This document shows positions 1 through 8,798 of a stretch of 64,000 bases of DNA, piece after piece. The stretch lies in assembly GCA_965279195.1 (NCBI GenBank), contig CBDIHP010000031.1, positions 1-64,000 of the forward strand, in the 5' to 3' direction. The notes beneath the pieces are model-generated. The model was not told the DNA's origin and made no database searches. It worked only from the letters and a program-made list of their open reading frames with translations. The stretch comes from CBDIHP01 sp965279195 (GTDB lineage Bacteria > Planctomycetota > Planctomycetia > Isosphaerales > Isosphaeraceae). The position numbers were made by a program, and so were the translations under genes. Each line of letters opens with the position of its first letter. The stretch's first letter is position 1.

Positions 1-403
1 GCAGCTCGCGAACCTGAGCACGCCCGAGCCGCAGCAGATCCTGATCCGGCCGTTCGACGTCTCGGTGGTCGGCGACATCGTCAAGGCGATCCAGGCCAGC
101 GACCTCGGCCTGAGCCCGAACTCCGACGGCAAGGCCGTCCGACTCAACGTCCCGCCGCTCTCGGTCGAGCAGCGCAAGAAGCTGGTCGCCCGTGTCAAGG
201 ACCTGGCCGAGGAGGCGCGCGTCTCGATCCGCAACATCCGCCGCGACGCCAACAAGCAGGGCGACAAGGAGTTGACCGACAAGGTCCTCACCGAGGACGA
301 CCTGGAGCGCTGCAAGGAAGAGATCCAGAACCTCACCAAGACCTTCGAAGGCAAGGTGAACGACATCGCCGAGAAGAAGTCGGCGGAGATCCTGGAAGTC
401 TGA
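1..403 (+). CDS. frr: Ribosome recycling factor, 3' part (5' end outside window)
   Basis: The reading frame is open from base 2 and ends at the TGA at 401-403, giving about 133 C-terminal residues of a protein whose family is usually near 185. The first visible residues (QLANLSTPEPQQ, then ILIRPFD) match the RRF core, and the C-terminal long helical part has the family pattern around RKKLVARVKDLAEEAR and VSIRNIRRDANK. RRF works with EF-G in the cytoplasm to split post-termination ribosomes. The tRNA gene that follows has its own promoter, so there is no reason to assume co-transcription. The upstream neighbour, often pyrH or tsf in other bacteria, is not visible. Confidence 0.96.
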   Translation, partial: QLANLSTPEPQQILIRPFDVSVVGDIVKAIQASDLGLSPNSDGKAVRLNVPPLSVEQRKKLVARVKDLAEEARVSIRNIRRDANKQGDKELTDKVLTEDDLERCKEEIQNLTKTFEGKVNDIAEKKSAEILEV

Positions 404-440
404 ACCGGCCGAAATCCCCGCCGGATCGGGCACCAGGATC

Positions 441-469
441 TTGACCCGGCGGGCGTCGTCCTGTATCTT
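441..469 (+). promoter_or_regulatory. Sigma70-type promoter of the tRNA gene
   Basis: TTGACC at 441-446 and TATCTT at 464-469 are separated by exactly 17 bases. The -10 box ends 10 bases before the mature tRNA 5' end at 480, so transcription would begin a few bases upstream of the tRNA. Confidence 0.7.
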
Positions 470-479
470 TCTTCTCACC

Positions 480-553
480 GGGCGATTAGCTCAGTTGGCT
501 AGAGCACCAGCTCGACACGCTGGGGGTCACAGGTTCGAGTCCTGTATCGCCCA
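480..553 (+). tRNA. tRNA-Val (anticodon GAC)
   Basis: A complete cloverleaf can be drawn. The acceptor stem is 480-486 with 546-552, the D arm is 489-505, the anticodon stem is 507-511 with 519-523, and the T arm is 529-545 with loop TTCGAGT. The discriminator base is A553 and no CCA is encoded. The anticodon loop at 512-518 reads TCGACAC, so the anticodon GAC is at 514-516. The base before it (position 33 in standard numbering) is C instead of the nearly universal U. A promoter precedes the gene and a terminator follows it, so it is a single-tRNA transcription unit. Confidence 0.93.
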
Positions 554-556
554 TAA

Positions 557-584
557 CCGGGTCCCATTGGGGCCCGGTTTTTTT
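557..584 (+). terminator. Rho-independent terminator of the tRNA unit
   Basis: CCGGGTCCC (557-565) pairs with GGGGCCCGG (569-577) around a 3-base loop, with one G-T pair, and is followed directly by seven T (578-584). Confidence 0.9.
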
Positions 585-600
585 GTTTCGAAGTGGATCA

Positions 601-647
601 ATGTCGGGTGCGCCGAGACGCGGCCACGCGTCCACCGCACCCGACAT
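601..647. repeat. Intergenic palindrome downstream of the beta-lactamase/VanX gene
   Basis: ATGTCGGGTGCG at 601-612 is perfectly complementary to 636-647, and the loop contains a second stem, GACGCG pairing with CGCGTC. It lies just past the stop of the minus-strand gene at 664 and could act as a terminator or RNA-stabilising hairpin, but no T tract follows it on the minus strand. Confidence 0.6.
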
Positions 648-663
648 GCGATTGTATTGCTTT

Positions 664-3024
664 TCACTCAAATGGCTTGTTCATGATGGGATACTTCGAC
701 CAGTCCTTGTAGTCGAAGTGCCACCACTCGTTCTCGTTCACGCTGAAGCCTTCGGCCTCCATGGTGTCGCGGAGGAGTTCCCTCAGCCAGCGCTGACGGC
801 CGGTGCCGCCGGGGTAGTCGGGGAAGGAACGGGGCGAGAATTCGTCGTAGCCGCCAACCATCTCGACGGGCTTGCCGGTGGCAAGGTCGTACATCGACAG
901 ATCGATCGCGCAGCCGCGGTTGTGCTTCGAACCCTTGGCCGGGTTCGCGACGAAGATCCGGCTCGGCGGCGGGGTGGCGTCCCAGAACATCTTCGTGACC
1001 GACCACGGGCGGTAGCCGTCGTGGATCAGCAGGCCATAGCCCTTCGGCTTCAGCGCCTTGTGGGCCTTCAGCAAGGCCTCGGCGGCGGGCTTCTGGAGGA
1101 AGGCTTTCGCGGACGAGTAAAGTGGCGTGCCCATGAAGTTGTTATCGGTGGCGTAGCGGATGTCGAGCTGAATCGTCGGGTCCAGGGTGATGAGTTCGAC
1201 CAGTTCGGGCGTGCGGAAGTCTCCCTTCTCCACCGGCGGCTTCGCGGCCAGGGCGACGGGGCGTAGTTCGGAGACGGGCTTCAATGGCTTGATCCGGAAA
1301 GTCACGCCGCCCTCGCCGTCGATCTTCCTGCGCCCGAATTCGACGCTCGCCGCGTTGACCTTGGTGGCCCGGCCGGTCGAGTCGCGGGTGAACTTGAGCT
1401 TCTCGCCGTGGTAGAGGCCGAAGTCGGGGAAGGCGAACTCATCCGGGCCGAGTTCCTTGAGGGGGTACAGGAAGAACCACTCGATCAGGGCGTGGAGCTT
1501 GCCCTCGCGCTCGAGGATGTAGAGCGTGTTGTGGTCCCAGCCGTACTCGCCGATCAGGCCCATCCATGAGGAGGACGGGGCGGCGGGGATCGCGGTCACG
1601 TCGGGCTGGCGGACGAGCCGGGTTTCCCCGCGCAGCAGGTCGCGGCCGTCTCGCCTGTAGCGCTGGCCAATCTGGATCGGGTCGTCGACGACGAACGCGT
1701 CGCCGTCGTTCCGGAGTTCGACCATCGCACCGCCGCCGACCGGGGTGAGGAACAGGCGGCCGTCGAACTCGGAGAGGTCGACCCGCCCCTGCCCGTCGAC
1801 GCCATATCGCCCGCGCCACTCCTTGGCCAGGCCGGGCGGGAGCTTGGAGGCGACCTTGTCGAGCGCGGGGAGCGGCTTGCCGTCCTGCACGGCGAGCATG
1901 AGGTTGAGGGCATTGTTGGCGATCAGCTCGGTGACGGCGTTGGCGCAGTCGCGCGAGGTGGCGACGACGACGCCGAGTTTCCGATCCGGCAGGAACGCCA
2001 GCTCGGTCGCGAATCCATAGACGGCCCCGCCGTGCCCGGCCTTGCGCTGGCCCTTGAAGCTATCGATCAGGAAGCCGAGGCCGAAGCCGGTGGTCTCCCC
2101 CTTCTTCACGAGTTGGGGCAGGTACATGGCCTTCAAGGTCTCGGCCTTGACGACCCGTCCGCCCGCCCCGTCGCCGCCGTCGAAGAGGGCCTTGATGAAC
2201 TTGCCCTGGTCGATGACCGTCGATTCGAGATTCCCGGCGGGGAGGATGCCGAGCGGCCAGGTCGGCGCGGGGAAGTCGCGGCCGTCGTAGGTCCACATCA
2301 GGGCCTTGGCCCGACGCGCGGCGATTTCGGGGCCTGGCAGGAACGACGAACTCGTCATGCCGAGCGGCTTCAGCACCAATTGATCGACGGACTCGGTGAA
2401 CGACTTGCCGGTGACGACCTCGATCACGCGCCCCAGGACGGTGATGCCGGCGTTGGAGTACTTGGTGCGGGTGCCTGGCTCGTAGATCAGGTCGGTGTCG
2501 TTGAGGCTGGCGACGGTCGCGGCGATGCTGTCGTATTCGGGGTCGAAGTAGTGCCCGACGGGGGACTCGCGGACGATCCCGGCCCGGTGCGACAGGATCT
2601 GTCGCAGCGTGATGGGCGTCTTGTAGGCCGAGCGGGGGTGGAAGTCGGGCAGATATCTCGTGACGGGGACATCGAGGTCGAGCTTGCCCTCCTCCACCAG
2701 CCGCATGATGGCCAGGTCGGTGTAGAGCTTGGAGACCGAGCCGACGCGATACACGGTCGCGGCGTCCGCCGGCCGCTTGGACCTGGGGTCGGCCATGCCG
2801 AATCCCTCGGCCCAGGCGATGCCGTCGGCGTCGACGAGGGCGATCGAGAGCGAGGGGAGGCGCTTGTCGGCGACCTCGGCGCGGATGAGCCCGGATAACT
2901 TCTCCGCCGCCTCGGCATATTTCGCCCCGGGGGCGATCCGGGACTCGTCCGCCCTCGACGCGCCCCCGATGAACAGGAGGCCAATAAGGAGGAGGTTCGC
3001 ACGAACTGGATTTCTGAGCGGCAT
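664..3024 (-). CDS. Exported serine beta-lactamase-like / VanX-like D-Ala-D-Ala dipeptidase fusion
   Basis: This is a 786-residue protein with a signal peptide (hydrophobic stretch about 10-21, probable cleavage after ASRA at 22-25). Residues ~35-380 form a serine beta-lactamase/class C PBP-like domain with S96-V-S-K99, Y189-S-N191 and H331-G-G333. A linker or beta-rich domain follows (~395-590). Residues ~610-786 are a peptidase M15D domain like VanX/DdpX with the zinc ligands H701, D708 and H769 and the catalytic E766, spaced as in VanX. The known families hydrolyse or transfer D-amino-acid-containing peptides and cleave free D-Ala-D-Ala. The pairing suggests peptidoglycan-fragment turnover outside the cytoplasmic membrane, and a resistance role is not shown. 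It is transcribed divergently from the WD40-sigma-kinase operon, with 211 bases between them. Confidence 0.9.
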   Translation of the reverse strand: MPLRNPVRANLLLIGLLFIGGASRADESRIAPGAKYAEAAEKLSGLIRAEVADKRLPSLSIALVDADGIAWAEGFGMADPRSKRPADAATVYRVGSVSKLYTDLAIMRLVEEGKLDLDVPVTRYLPDFHPRSAYKTPITLRQILSHRAGIVRESPVGHYFDPEYDSIAATVASLNDTDLIYEPGTRTKYSNAGITVLGRVIEVVTGKSFTESVDQLVLKPLGMTSSSFLPGPEIAARRAKALMWTYDGRDFPAPTWPLGILPAGNLESTVIDQGKFIKALFDGGDGAGGRVVKAETLKAMYLPQLVKKGETTGFGLGFLIDSFKGQRKAGHGGAVYGFATELAFLPDRKLGVVVATSRDCANAVTELIANNALNLMLAVQDGKPLPALDKVASKLPPGLAKEWRGRYGVDGQGRVDLSEFDGRLFLTPVGGGAMVELRNDGDAFVVDDPIQIGQRYRRDGRDLLRGETRLVRQPDVTAIPAAPSSSWMGLIGEYGWDHNTLYILEREGKLHALIEWFFLYPLKELGPDEFAFPDFGLYHGEKLKFTRDSTGRATKVNAASVEFGRRKIDGEGGVTFRIKPLKPVSELRPVALAAKPPVEKGDFRTPELVELITLDPTIQLDIRYATDNNFMGTPLYSSAKAFLQKPAAEALLKAHKALKPKGYGLLIHDGYRPWSVTKMFWDATPPPSRIFVANPAKGSKHNRGCAIDLSMYDLATGKPVEMVGGYDEFSPRSFPDYPGGTGRQRWLRELLRDTMEAEGFSVNENEWWHFDYKDWSKYPIMNKPFE

Positions 3025-3235
3025 GCGACGGTCTCGGGGAAGTCAATCGGGCGCGGTCTCGGGCGGATTCTAGGCCAGCGGCGTCCGGCCCGCACGGAAA
3101 AAACGGGCGGGAACCGCGGCGCGAAGGCCCACCTGTCCGCGACTAAACGCTTAGGAATCATGAGGGGCCGAGGCTCGTGCGAGGCGGCCCCGCCTTCCCC
3201 CGCAACGACCACGCTCGGATCGCTCACGACGGTCG

Positions 3236-4384
3236 ATGACGGACAGGGAGAGTATGCCCATGCGACGCTGGCTCAAGAACCTGACGGGCGGCAACGACGG
3301 GCCCGGGGCCGGCCCGGCCGGCTCGGCCCGGGTGCGTCGCCTGGCCTTCCTCACCGGCGGGCTGGGCGGGATCCCCCTGCTCGCGGTCGGCTCGCTCCTG
3401 GTCTACCACCTGCTCAGCGAGCCCGCGGGCGAGGCCATCTACGCGTTCAAGGAGCGCGAGGGGATGGTGCGATCGCTGGTGTTTTCGCCCGACGGCCAGA
3501 GCCTGATGGCCTGCTACCTCGGCGGGCCGCTCTCGCACTGGAACCCCCGGACGGGCATGGCCCGCCCCAGCGCCCTGGACCAGCTCGACCCTGTCTTCGC
3601 CGTGGGACTCCTGGACGATCACAGCCGCGCGATCCTCAAGACGCACCGCGGCCTGCTGGGGGTCTATGACCAGAGGACGGGCGAGCTTCTGAAACAGCTC
3701 CCTCTCCTCGTGAGTACGAACCTCGCGCCAGTGATCGTGTCGCCCGACCGCACGATGGTCGCGGTCGCCGACGGCAAGGCGGCGTTCGTGGTCGACATCG
3801 AGTCGTCGCGGGTCCTGGGCGAGGTCATCCCCAGCGGCAAGCCGGTGCGCTGCCTGGCCTTCTCGCCGGACAGCCGGACGCTGGCGATGGGAGACGAGTC
3901 GGGCCGGCTCACCGTCTGCTCGACGAAGGACCTCGGGGTCCTCGCCGGCTGGGAGGCGCATCCGAATTTCATCAACGCGCTGGGGTTCTCGCATGACGGC
4001 GCAACTTTGTACACTGGCGGCCAGGACGGCTCGGTCCGGAGTTGGAGTGCCGCCGACGGCCAGCCCGGCCGCTCCTGGGGGGACCTCCCCGGTCCGGTGT
4101 CGTCGGTCGCCCTCGCACCCGGAGGCCGCTGGCTGGGCCTGGCCTGCGGAGAGCTCGTCGCAAGGCTGATCGACCTGGAGGACGAGGGTGCCTCGCGGAG
4201 CCTCCCCACCGGGCAGGACGCCAGGGCCCTGGTGGTGGCCTTCTCGCCCGACGGCCGGACGGTGGCGACCGGCGCGAACGACGGGTCGGTCCGGATCTGG
4301 CCGATGCCCGACATCCCGGCGACCTCCACTTCGCCCCCCCCGCCCCCGAGTGAACGCGACAGGACGCGAGGATCGCGAGAATGA
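3236..4384 (+). CDS. Membrane-anchored WD40-repeat protein
   Basis: The protein has 382 residues. One hydrophobic segment near residues 36-62 would anchor it in the membrane. The rest carries about six WD40-type repeats recognisable by cores such as FSPDGQSL, FSPDSRTL, FSHDGATL and FSPDGRTV followed by acidic-Gly-Ser turns, ending in VRIWP. Start ATG 3236 is used here, and an in-frame ATG at 3254 is an alternative. Its end overlaps the sigma factor start by four bases (ATGA), which indicates translational coupling. WD40 propellers bind partner proteins. From its position it may scaffold or sense for the sigma factor and kinase encoded next, which is inference. Confidence 0.85.
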   Translation: MTDRESMPMRRWLKNLTGGNDGPGAGPAGSARVRRLAFLTGGLGGIPLLAVGSLLVYHLLSEPAGEAIYAFKEREGMVRSLVFSPDGQSLMACYLGGPLSHWNPRTGMARPSALDQLDPVFAVGLLDDHSRAILKTHRGLLGVYDQRTGELLKQLPLLVSTNLAPVIVSPDRTMVAVADGKAAFVVDIESSRVLGEVIPSGKPVRCLAFSPDSRTLAMGDESGRLTVCSTKDLGVLAGWEAHPNFINALGFSHDGATLYTGGQDGSVRSWSAADGQPGRSWGDLPGPVSSVALAPGGRWLGLACGELVARLIDLEDEGASRSLPTGQDARALVVAFSPDGRTVATGANDGSVRIWPMPDIPATSTSPPPPPSERDRTRGSRE

Positions 4385-5001
4385 CGCAGCAGGCGGACGA
4401 GCCCATCCCGGATGAGCTGGTGAAGCTGGCCAAGGCGGGCGATGCCCAGGCCCTGGGTCAGCTGCTGGAGTCGTACCGGAACTACCTGGGGTTGCTCGCC
4501 CGAGTCCAGGTCGGCCGGCGGCTCCAGGGCAAGCTCGATGCCTCGGACGTGCTCCAGGAGACCTTCCTGGAGGCGTACCGGGGCGTGGACCATTTCCGGG
4601 GCTCGTCCGAGCGCGAATTCCTCGGCTGGCTCCGGCAGATCCTCGCCGCCAACCTCTCGAACCAGGTCCGACGCTACTACGGCACCAAGCGCCGGAATCT
4701 CAGGCTCGAACGCGACCTCGCCGACGACATGGAACGCTCCTCGCAGGCCCTGGACAGGGGCCTGGTCGCCGAGCAGAGTTCCCCGAGTCAGCTCGCGGCG
4801 CGGCGGGAGCAGGCGGTCCTGCTGGCCGACTCGCTCAGCGGGCTGCCCCCCGACTACCGGGAAGTGATCATCCTCCGACATCTGGAGGATTTGACGTTCC
4901 CGGAGGTCGCCAAGCGGATGGGCCGGACGGAAGACAGCGTCAAGAATCTCTGGGCGCGGGCGCTGGCCCGCCTCCGCCGCGTGATGGAGGACCCCCGATG
5001 A
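4381..5001 (+). CDS. ECF-type RNA polymerase sigma factor
   Basis: The protein has 206 residues. Region 2 is visible at about 55-105 (DASDVLQETFLEAYRGV, then FLGWLRQILAANLSNQVRR) and region 4 at about 155-200 (LPPDYREVIILRHLEDLTF, then VAKRMGRTEDSVKNLWARAL, the helix-turn-helix that reads the -35 element). No region 3 is evident, as expected for ECF sigmas. It resembles the planctomycete ECF groups that are encoded beside Ser/Thr kinases. The start overlaps the WD40 gene and the stop overlaps the kinase gene by four bases each, so all three should be made in fixed proportion. There is no anti-sigma gene, and control by the kinase is the likely substitute (inference). Confidence 0.93.
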   Translation: MTQQADEPIPDELVKLAKAGDAQALGQLLESYRNYLGLLARVQVGRRLQGKLDASDVLQETFLEAYRGVDHFRGSSEREFLGWLRQILAANLSNQVRRYYGTKRRNLRLERDLADDMERSSQALDRGLVAEQSSPSQLAARREQAVLLADSLSGLPPDYREVIILRHLEDLTFPEVAKRMGRTEDSVKNLWARALARLRRVMEDPR

Positions 5002-7700
5002 GCCGCCCCGAACCTCCCACGGCCCACGACCCGTTCGACTGCATCCTCGGGCGCCACCTCCCGGCCCCGGAGCCCCTCCCCTCCACCGACGGCGAGGACG
5101 ACGATCCCCGCATCGCCGAGGCCCTCGAAGCCTACCTCTCCGAGTGCAAGGGGCGCCCCAAGCCGCGCAAGGAGGAGTTCCTCCGCCGGTACCCGGACAT
5201 CGCCTCCGAACTCCGCGTCTCGCTCGACGCCCTCGACTTCATCCAGTCGACGGCCCAGCATCTGACCATCCCGGTCGAGTCGGAGATGCTGCCCGAGAAG
5301 ACCAACATCGGCGACTACCGGATCATCCGCGAGGTCGGCCGGGGCGGGATGGGGATCGTCTACGAGGCCGAGCAGATCTCGCTCGGGCGCAAGGTCGCGC
5401 TCAAGGTCCTGCCGTTCGCCGCGGCGCTCGACCCGCGCCACCGGCAGCGGTTCCAGGTCGAGGCCCAGGCGGCCGCGCACCTCCAGCACAAGCACATCGT
5501 GCCGATCCACGCCGTCGGCTGCGAGAAGGGCGTCCACTTCTACGCCATGCAGTTCATCGACGGCCAGTCTCTGGCCACGGTGATCCGCGACCTCCGCAAG
5601 CTCCGCAGCGACCCGGACGACGCGGCCTTCGGCGTCCTGGACGACCCCTCGGCCGACGGGCCCACGTCGGTCCCCGCCGAATCGCTCTCCCTGGTCCTGG
5701 GCGCGACTCAGGATGACCCGCCCGCCGACGGGCCGGCGGCCGCCCCCGAACTCCCCTCGACCGACAGTCATCTGTCGATCGGGGCGGTCACGGGCGGGCC
5801 GTCGCACTGGGGGGCGTCGTTCATCCGGGCGGTGGCGAAGCTCGGGGTGCAGGCGGCCGAGGCACTCGACCACGCCCACTCGCTCGGCGTGATCCACCGC
5901 GACATCAAGCCGGCCAACCTGATGGTCGACCGCCGGGGCCAGCTCTTCATCACCGACTTCGGCCTCGCCCGGTTCGAGGACGACCTCGGCCTCACCCGGA
6001 CCGGCGACCTCCTCGGCACGCTCCGCTACATGAGCCCCGAGCAGGCCGCCGCGCGGCATATCCTGGTCGACCAGCGGACCGACATCTACAGCCTGGGCGT
6101 CACGATCTACGAACTGCTGACCCTCCGGCCCCTGTTCGAGACCCGCGACCGTCAGGAGTTGCTCAACCGGATCGCCAACGACGAGCCGACCCCGCCTCGC
6201 AAGATCAACCCGACGATCCCGCCCGACCTGGAGACGATCCTGCTCAAGGCGATGGCGAAGGACCCCGCGAGTCGCTACCCGACCGCTCAGGCCCTCGCCG
6301 ACGACTTCCAGCGGTTCCTCGACGACAAGCCGATCCTGGCGCGTCGGCCGGGGACCATCGAGCGTGGCAGGCGCTGGGTCCGGCGTCACCGCACCGCCGT
6401 GCTCACGGCGGGCATGATCCTGGTGTTCATGGCCTCCCTGGGGACGATGGCCCTGTGGATGGGCAAGCGGGAAGCGGATGAGGCCCGCCGCGGACAGCGC
6501 GAGGTCCTGATGCAGACCTTCGACATGTCCGACGACATCGCCATGCAGGCGATGTACAAGTTGTCCACCAGCACGATGAGCCGTGAGTCGGGCATCTCCC
6601 GGCACGAATTCTACAAGAAGGCGCTCGACTTCTATCGGATGGTCGTGCGCGAGTGCGAATCCGACCCGACCCTCCGGCTGATCCAGGCGCGGGCCTCCGA
6701 GCGGGTGGGCTTCATCCTGGCCTTCACCAAGCAGCCCGGCGCCGACGAGGCATTCGACCGCTCGATCGCCATCCTCGACCGGATGTATGACACCGGAGTG
6801 AACCAGCGCAAGGCGCTGGAGGGGATCCTCGTCGCGATCAACACCCGCCAGGACTACATCCTGGTCGGCCCCGACAAGGTCTCGCAGAACGAGGCGGAAT
6901 CGTTGAAGGCGATCGGCCTGGTCGAGTCGCACCTTCGTCGGGAGCCCGGGGATAGTTGGTGGGCCTATGGGCTGCTCGGACAGCAGCAGATCCGCCTGTG
7001 CTCCCTGCTCCGCAACACCGGCCGGATCGAGGAGGGGCTTGCCCGCCTGGAAGTCATCCTGAAGCACAACGAGGCCCTGGTCGACGAACTGCCGTCCCAC
7101 CCCGACCGACTCGATGATTTGCTCGGGACGTACCGGACCCTCTGCTACGGCCTCGCCGTGGCGCGATTCGACGTCCAGGCCAACCGCGCGCTCCAGAAGG
7201 CCCTGACGATCGCGCCGGACAACGCGCTGTTCCAGAACAATCTCGCCTGGCTGATGTCGGCCGAGATCGACAGCGCGGTCTTCAACCCCTGCAAGGCGGT
7301 CGAGATCGCCCGCGAGGCGGTCAAGAATGCGCCGGATCGTCGCGACTTCGTGAACACGCTCGGCGTCGCCCTCTATCGCAACGAGGCCTACGAGGACGCG
7401 AAGGAGACGTTCCTCAAGGCCATCGAGATGCCCAGCACGGCCTCGGACGGCTACGACTGGTTCTTCCTCGCGATGACCTACTGGCGGCTCGACGACCCCG
7501 CGAACGCCCGGCGGAACTTCGACCGCGGCGTGAACTGGCTCGGCAACGGCGTCATGCTCACCGAGGAACTCCAGCGGATCGTCAAGGAGGCCACCGAACT
7601 CCTGGGCGAGAAGCCCCCCAGGACTCCGGTCACCGGCGCCGAAACCTCCTATTTCGGCCGCCACTTCCAGGCCCACCCGTGCTCCCCTTGCATCGGCTGA
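4998..7700 (+). CDS. Membrane Ser/Thr protein kinase with C-terminal helical repeats
   Basis: This 900-residue protein has an N-terminal extension (1-105) and a Hanks-type kinase domain from about 107 to 445. The Gly loop GRGGMGIVYE is near 113, the ATP lysine is in VALKVL, the catalytic HRDIKPANL is near 301, the metal site DFGLAR is near 319, and the activation-segment MSPEQ follows. An unusual acidic and Pro-rich insert of about 80 residues (roughly 195-275) separates the hinge from the HRD helix. One transmembrane helix (~470-490, after a basic stretch) puts the kinase inside the cell and residues ~500-900 outside. That outer part is helical and TPR-like near 750-850. It shares an ATGA overlap with the sigma factor gene and probably phosphorylates it or a regulator of it (inference). 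Confidence 0.93.
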   Translation: MSRPEPPTAHDPFDCILGRHLPAPEPLPSTDGEDDDPRIAEALEAYLSECKGRPKPRKEEFLRRYPDIASELRVSLDALDFIQSTAQHLTIPVESEMLPEKTNIGDYRIIREVGRGGMGIVYEAEQISLGRKVALKVLPFAAALDPRHRQRFQVEAQAAAHLQHKHIVPIHAVGCEKGVHFYAMQFIDGQSLATVIRDLRKLRSDPDDAAFGVLDDPSADGPTSVPAESLSLVLGATQDDPPADGPAAAPELPSTDSHLSIGAVTGGPSHWGASFIRAVAKLGVQAAEALDHAHSLGVIHRDIKPANLMVDRRGQLFITDFGLARFEDDLGLTRTGDLLGTLRYMSPEQAAARHILVDQRTDIYSLGVTIYELLTLRPLFETRDRQELLNRIANDEPTPPRKINPTIPPDLETILLKAMAKDPASRYPTAQALADDFQRFLDDKPILARRPGTIERGRRWVRRHRTAVLTAGMILVFMASLGTMALWMGKREADEARRGQREVLMQTFDMSDDIAMQAMYKLSTSTMSRESGISRHEFYKKALDFYRMVVRECESDPTLRLIQARASERVGFILAFTKQPGADEAFDRSIAILDRMYDTGVNQRKALEGILVAINTRQDYILVGPDKVSQNEAESLKAIGLVESHLRREPGDSWWAYGLLGQQQIRLCSLLRNTGRIEEGLARLEVILKHNEALVDELPSHPDRLDDLLGTYRTLCYGLAVARFDVQANRALQKALTIAPDNALFQNNLAWLMSAEIDSAVFNPCKAVEIAREAVKNAPDRRDFVNTLGVALYRNEAYEDAKETFLKAIEMPSTASDGYDWFFLAMTYWRLDDPANARRNFDRGVNWLGNGVMLTEELQRIVKEATELLGEKPPRTPVTGAETSYFGRHFQAHPCSPCIG

Positions 7701-7713
7701 GTTCGAGAAATCT

Positions 7714-7859
7714 CGCGTAGGGTGGGCTGAAGACGCGGGACGCGGGCCGCGCCAGCCCACCGAGACGAGCAAACGACATGACGAAACGACCCACGCCGCC
7801 GAGCTCGATGTCGGTGGGGTGACTCCTCACCTGCGGCTCGGCGTCTTCACCCCACCCGA
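7714..7859. repeat. Palindromic intergenic element after the kinase gene
   Basis: GGGTGGGCTGAAGACGC (7720-7736) is the inverted copy, with one mismatch, of 7841-7857. The outer 14 bases CGCGTAGGGTGGGC (7714-7727) occur again in inverted orientation at 10640-10653. It looks like a small non-coding mobile or REP-type element. Confidence 0.55.
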
Positions 7860-7872
7860 CCACGGATACGAG

Positions 7873-8786
7873 TTACTGGAATTTCCCGGTCTTCGCGAAC
7901 TCGACGGCGAGGTCGAGGGCGTCGAGGGTCGCGTCGAGCAGGGGTTCGGCGCGGCCGGGGTGGCCCTGGGGGCCCATCACGAAGTCGTGGTAGCCCTTCT
8001 GGTAAATTTCGAGACGGACGCGCTTCCCGGCCTTCCCGAACTGCTCGTGCAGGATGCGGTCGATCGGGTAGAGGAAATCCTCGGTGCCGACGAAGATCAG
8101 GGACCGGGCACTCGATCGGCCTGATGTTCGCCTCGGCGAGCGTCGCGTCGAACGGGATCGACTTCGGGTCGATCTCCGTCGGTTTGCCGCGGGGCAGATC
8201 CTTCACGCCGAGGAAGCCCATGGGCGCGGGCGCCCCGAGGATCGCCGAGCGGACCTTCGTCCGGCCGATGAGGTGGAGCGTGAGGTTCCCGCCCAGGCTG
8301 ACGCCGTAGACCGTGACCTTCTCGGGATCGACGTACGGCAGTTTCTTGATGTGCTCGACCACAGCGATGCCGTCGTCGATGTAGGAGACCTCGCCCGCCG
8401 GGGTGAGGGTGCTGAGCGGCTTCTTTCCGAGGCTGCGGTAGTCGGCGACGACCACGACGTAGCCTTCCTTGAGGAACCGCTCCCACCATCGGGCCGCCGG
8501 TCGAGCCGCTGGACCACTCGACCAGCTTGTCGATCCCCCGGCCGCCGGGCGCGCCGTGGAAGTGGATCAGCACGGGGAACGGGCCGTCGCCCTTCGGCTT
8601 GCGGAGCGCGGCAGGGACGATCGTGCCGTCCTTCGACGGAATCTCTAACTTCTGGATCGGCGAATCCGCCTCGCTGACGGTGCGGACGTACTTGTCGTGC
8701 GGCAGGACCTTGCCGCCGGGATGCTCGCGGACATCAAGGCCGAGCATGGGGAGGAACACGGCCGTGGCCAGGGAGAGGTGGAGCAT
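7873..8786 (-). pseudogene. Alpha/beta hydrolase (dienelactone hydrolase-like), two frameshifts
   Basis: Three consecutive reading frames together encode one secreted alpha/beta hydrolase. Frame one starts at 8786 (MLHLSLATAVFLPMLG, signal peptide) and carries LIHFHGAPGG, an oxyanion-type HG motif. After a break near 8485-8500 the next frame gives VVADYRSLGKK and the nucleophile elbow GVSLGG. After a second break near 8105 the third frame gives LIFVGTEDFLYPIDR, a likely Asp/His region, and runs to TAA at 7873-7875. The total is about 304 codons, normal for the family. The breaks lie next to GGG and CCC runs. Either the gene is dead or the sequence has indel errors. The neighbours on the left side of the cluster show the same pattern. 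Confidence 0.8.
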
Positions 8787-8798
8787 GATCGGGCCTCG

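Noticed and set aside
4854..7772. A 972-codon open frame antisense to the kinase gene
   Set aside because: It mirrors the codon bias of the kinase gene; the kinase motifs on the plus strand are decisive.
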